A stretch of 7,594 nucleotides of DNA from Acidobacteriaceae bacterium (GTDB taxonomy: Bacteria; Acidobacteriota; Terriglobia; Terriglobales; Acidobacteriaceae): contig DAHUZD010000248.1 in NCBI GenBank assembly GCA_027306745.1, positions 1-7,594 of the forward strand, read 5' to 3'. Shown here one piece after another: positions 6,491-7,594 of this stretch. The notes beneath the pieces were generated by a model. It was not told the DNA's origin, did not search any database, and worked only from the letters and a program-made list of their open reading frames with translations. The stretch's first letter is position 1, and each line of letters begins with the position of its first letter. The translations under genes and the position numbers were made by a program.

Positions 6491-7585
6491 CTAGCCTGCC
6501 GCCTGCCTGTGCTCCAGCGCAAGATGCAATAGCTCACTGGCCACAAGGTCGTAATTGTGGCGCAGAACATCCCCTTCAAAAACGAAATTTCCAGGAATGC
6601 AACGCACGCCGAGAGCCTCAATGCGGGCGATGTCGGCTTCAATGGGTGCGGCACCCTGCGCAGCGTAGCGCTCCAGCAGCACGGGAGAAATGGGCGCAAC
6701 GTTGACTAAAGCACAGTCGAAGATGGGCGCGCGGGCATGGTCGTATATGCGCTCAATATGCTGGGAGGCGGTCAGGCCAAGGCTCTCATTGGCCTGCGTC
6801 ATTAGATTGCAGATGTAAACACGCAGGCCACTGGCAGAGGCTAGCGCCTCTGAGATGCCGGCTACCAGCATGTTCGTAATCAAACTGGTGTAGAGCGAGC
6901 CGGGGCCAACCGTGATGAGGTCGGCGCGGGTAATGGTTTCGAGGGCCTCTGGCAGGGCGTGGGCCTCGGCTGGTTCCATGTGCAACCGCACGATGCGCCG
7001 TTTGCTCGCGGTAATGTTGGTCTCGCCGTAGACGATGGAGCCGTCGTCCATCTCCGCGGAGAGGGTTACGTCCTGCGTGGTGGCCGGATAGAGTCGTCCG
7101 CGTGTGGCCAGAATCTGCGAGGACATTTTCACGGCCAAGGCAAAGTCGCCAGTAACCTCTGCCAAGCCCGCCAGAAAAAGATTGCCGAAGTTGTGGCCTT
7201 CCAGCCCCGCGCCGGATTCAAAGCGATATTGGAATAAACGCGAGAGCAGGTGCTCATCCTCAGAAAGCGCGACCATGCAGTTGCGCAAATCGCCCGGCGG
7301 CAGCGTGTTCATGTCGCGGCGCAGGCGACCACTGGAGCCACCGTCATCGGTGACGGTGACGATGCCGGCCAGATCGGAGATGATGCACGGCTGAGGATGA
7401 GCCACTGTAGTGGCAGGCGCCGTGGGCGCAGGTACATGTTGCTTCAAACCGCGCAACAGAGTGGAGAGTCCCGTACCGCCGCCAATGGCGGCCACGCGCA
7501 AAGCCGTCGTGGATGGAGGATGCGCCTCAGGCTGGGTTGCGTGCCGCTCCGCCGCTGTACCGCGCGCTGCGTTGTGCCTGGCCAT
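6491..7585 (-). CDS. yvcK: YvcK/CofD-like family protein (gluconeogenesis factor, GlmR-like)
   Basis: Cytosolic Rossmann-like protein related to CofD. In Bacillus subtilis the homologue (YvcK/GlmR) binds UDP-GlcNAc and is needed on gluconeogenic carbon sources and for cell-wall precursor supply; that role here is by homology. Motifs: VAAIGGGTGLSTLLRGLK (31-48), VTVTDDGGSSGRLRRD (77-91), PPGDLRNCMVAL (96-107), HNFGNLFLAGL (131-141) and ITVGPGSLYTSLITNMLV (224-241). At 364 residues it exceeds the usual 310-330, because of about 28 low-complexity N-terminal residues and a Pro/Ala-rich insertion at about 51-70. ATG 7585 is preferred over the GTG two codons upstream, but the frame stays open to the window edge, so the true start may lie outside. 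The rapZ and whiA partners seen in other phyla are not visible. The gene converges on nuoB. Confidence 0.93.
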   Translation of the reverse strand: MARHNAARGTAAERHATQPEAHPPSTTALRVAAIGGGTGLSTLLRGLKQHVPAPTAPATTVAHPQPCIISDLAGIVTVTDDGGSSGRLRRDMNTLPPGDLRNCMVALSEDEHLLSRLFQYRFESGAGLEGHNFGNLFLAGLAEVTGDFALAVKMSSQILATRGRLYPATTQDVTLSAEMDDGSIVYGETNITASKRRIVRLHMEPAEAHALPEALETITRADLITVGPGSLYTSLITNMLVAGISEALASASGLRVYICNLMTQANESLGLTASQHIERIYDHARAPIFDCALVNVAPISPVLLERYAAQGAAPIEADIARIEALGVRCIPGNFVFEGDVLRHNYDLVASELLHLALEHRQAAG

Positions 7586-7594
7586 TCCCACCCC

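Noticed and set aside
5641..6699. Open frame of 352 codons on the minus strand covering all of nuoB
   Set aside because: It is antisense to the clearly conserved nuoB, overlaps the ends of hom and yvcK, and its translation shows no recognisable motif. Long antisense frames are expected at this G+C content.

Overview
This window of about 7.6 kb is ordinary bacterial chromosome: roughly 60% G+C, tightly packed, with six protein-coding genes. I found no tRNA, rRNA, insertion sequence, CRISPR array, phage gene or obvious transferred island. The set (a Tat-exported MsrP-type reductase, an EF-G-like paralogue, a lone nuoB and a YvcK/CofD-like protein) and the sequence style suggest an Acidobacteriota member, perhaps class Terriglobia. 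That placement is an inference from recall and is untested.

Layout, left to right. Positions 1-758 (minus) hold the first 252 codons of msrP, cut by the left edge. Positions 800-1990 (minus) encode a membrane acyltransferase of the acyltransferase-3 family, ending 41 bp before msrP. Positions 2083-4248 (minus) encode an EF-G-like translational GTPase of the EF-G2 type, whose G domain has unusual residues at catalytic positions. A 172-bp gap with a candidate promoter and a stem-loop separates it from hom (homoserine dehydrogenase with an ACT domain, 4421-5680, minus), which starts at TTG. A 128-bp divergent gap with short inverted repeats leads to the only plus-strand gene, nuoB (5809-6423), which stands alone without other complex I genes. 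A 67-bp convergent gap with a stem-loop separates it from yvcK (6491-7585, minus), whose 5' end lies at the right edge.

The genes do not form one pathway. They cover repair of oxidised methionine in the envelope, envelope or glycan acylation, translation, aspartate-family amino acid synthesis, respiration and central carbon or cell-wall precursor control. The acyltransferase and msrP could share a transcript, since both face left and are 41 bp apart. EF-G2 and hom each have room for their own promoter, and nuoB appears monocistronic.

No convincing undescribed multi-gene system is visible. The points most worth a second look are the altered GTPase centre of the EF-G paralogue, the isolated nuoB with a possible leaderless start, the Pro/Ala-rich insertion in YvcK, and stem-loops placed on promoter or ribosome-binding elements.
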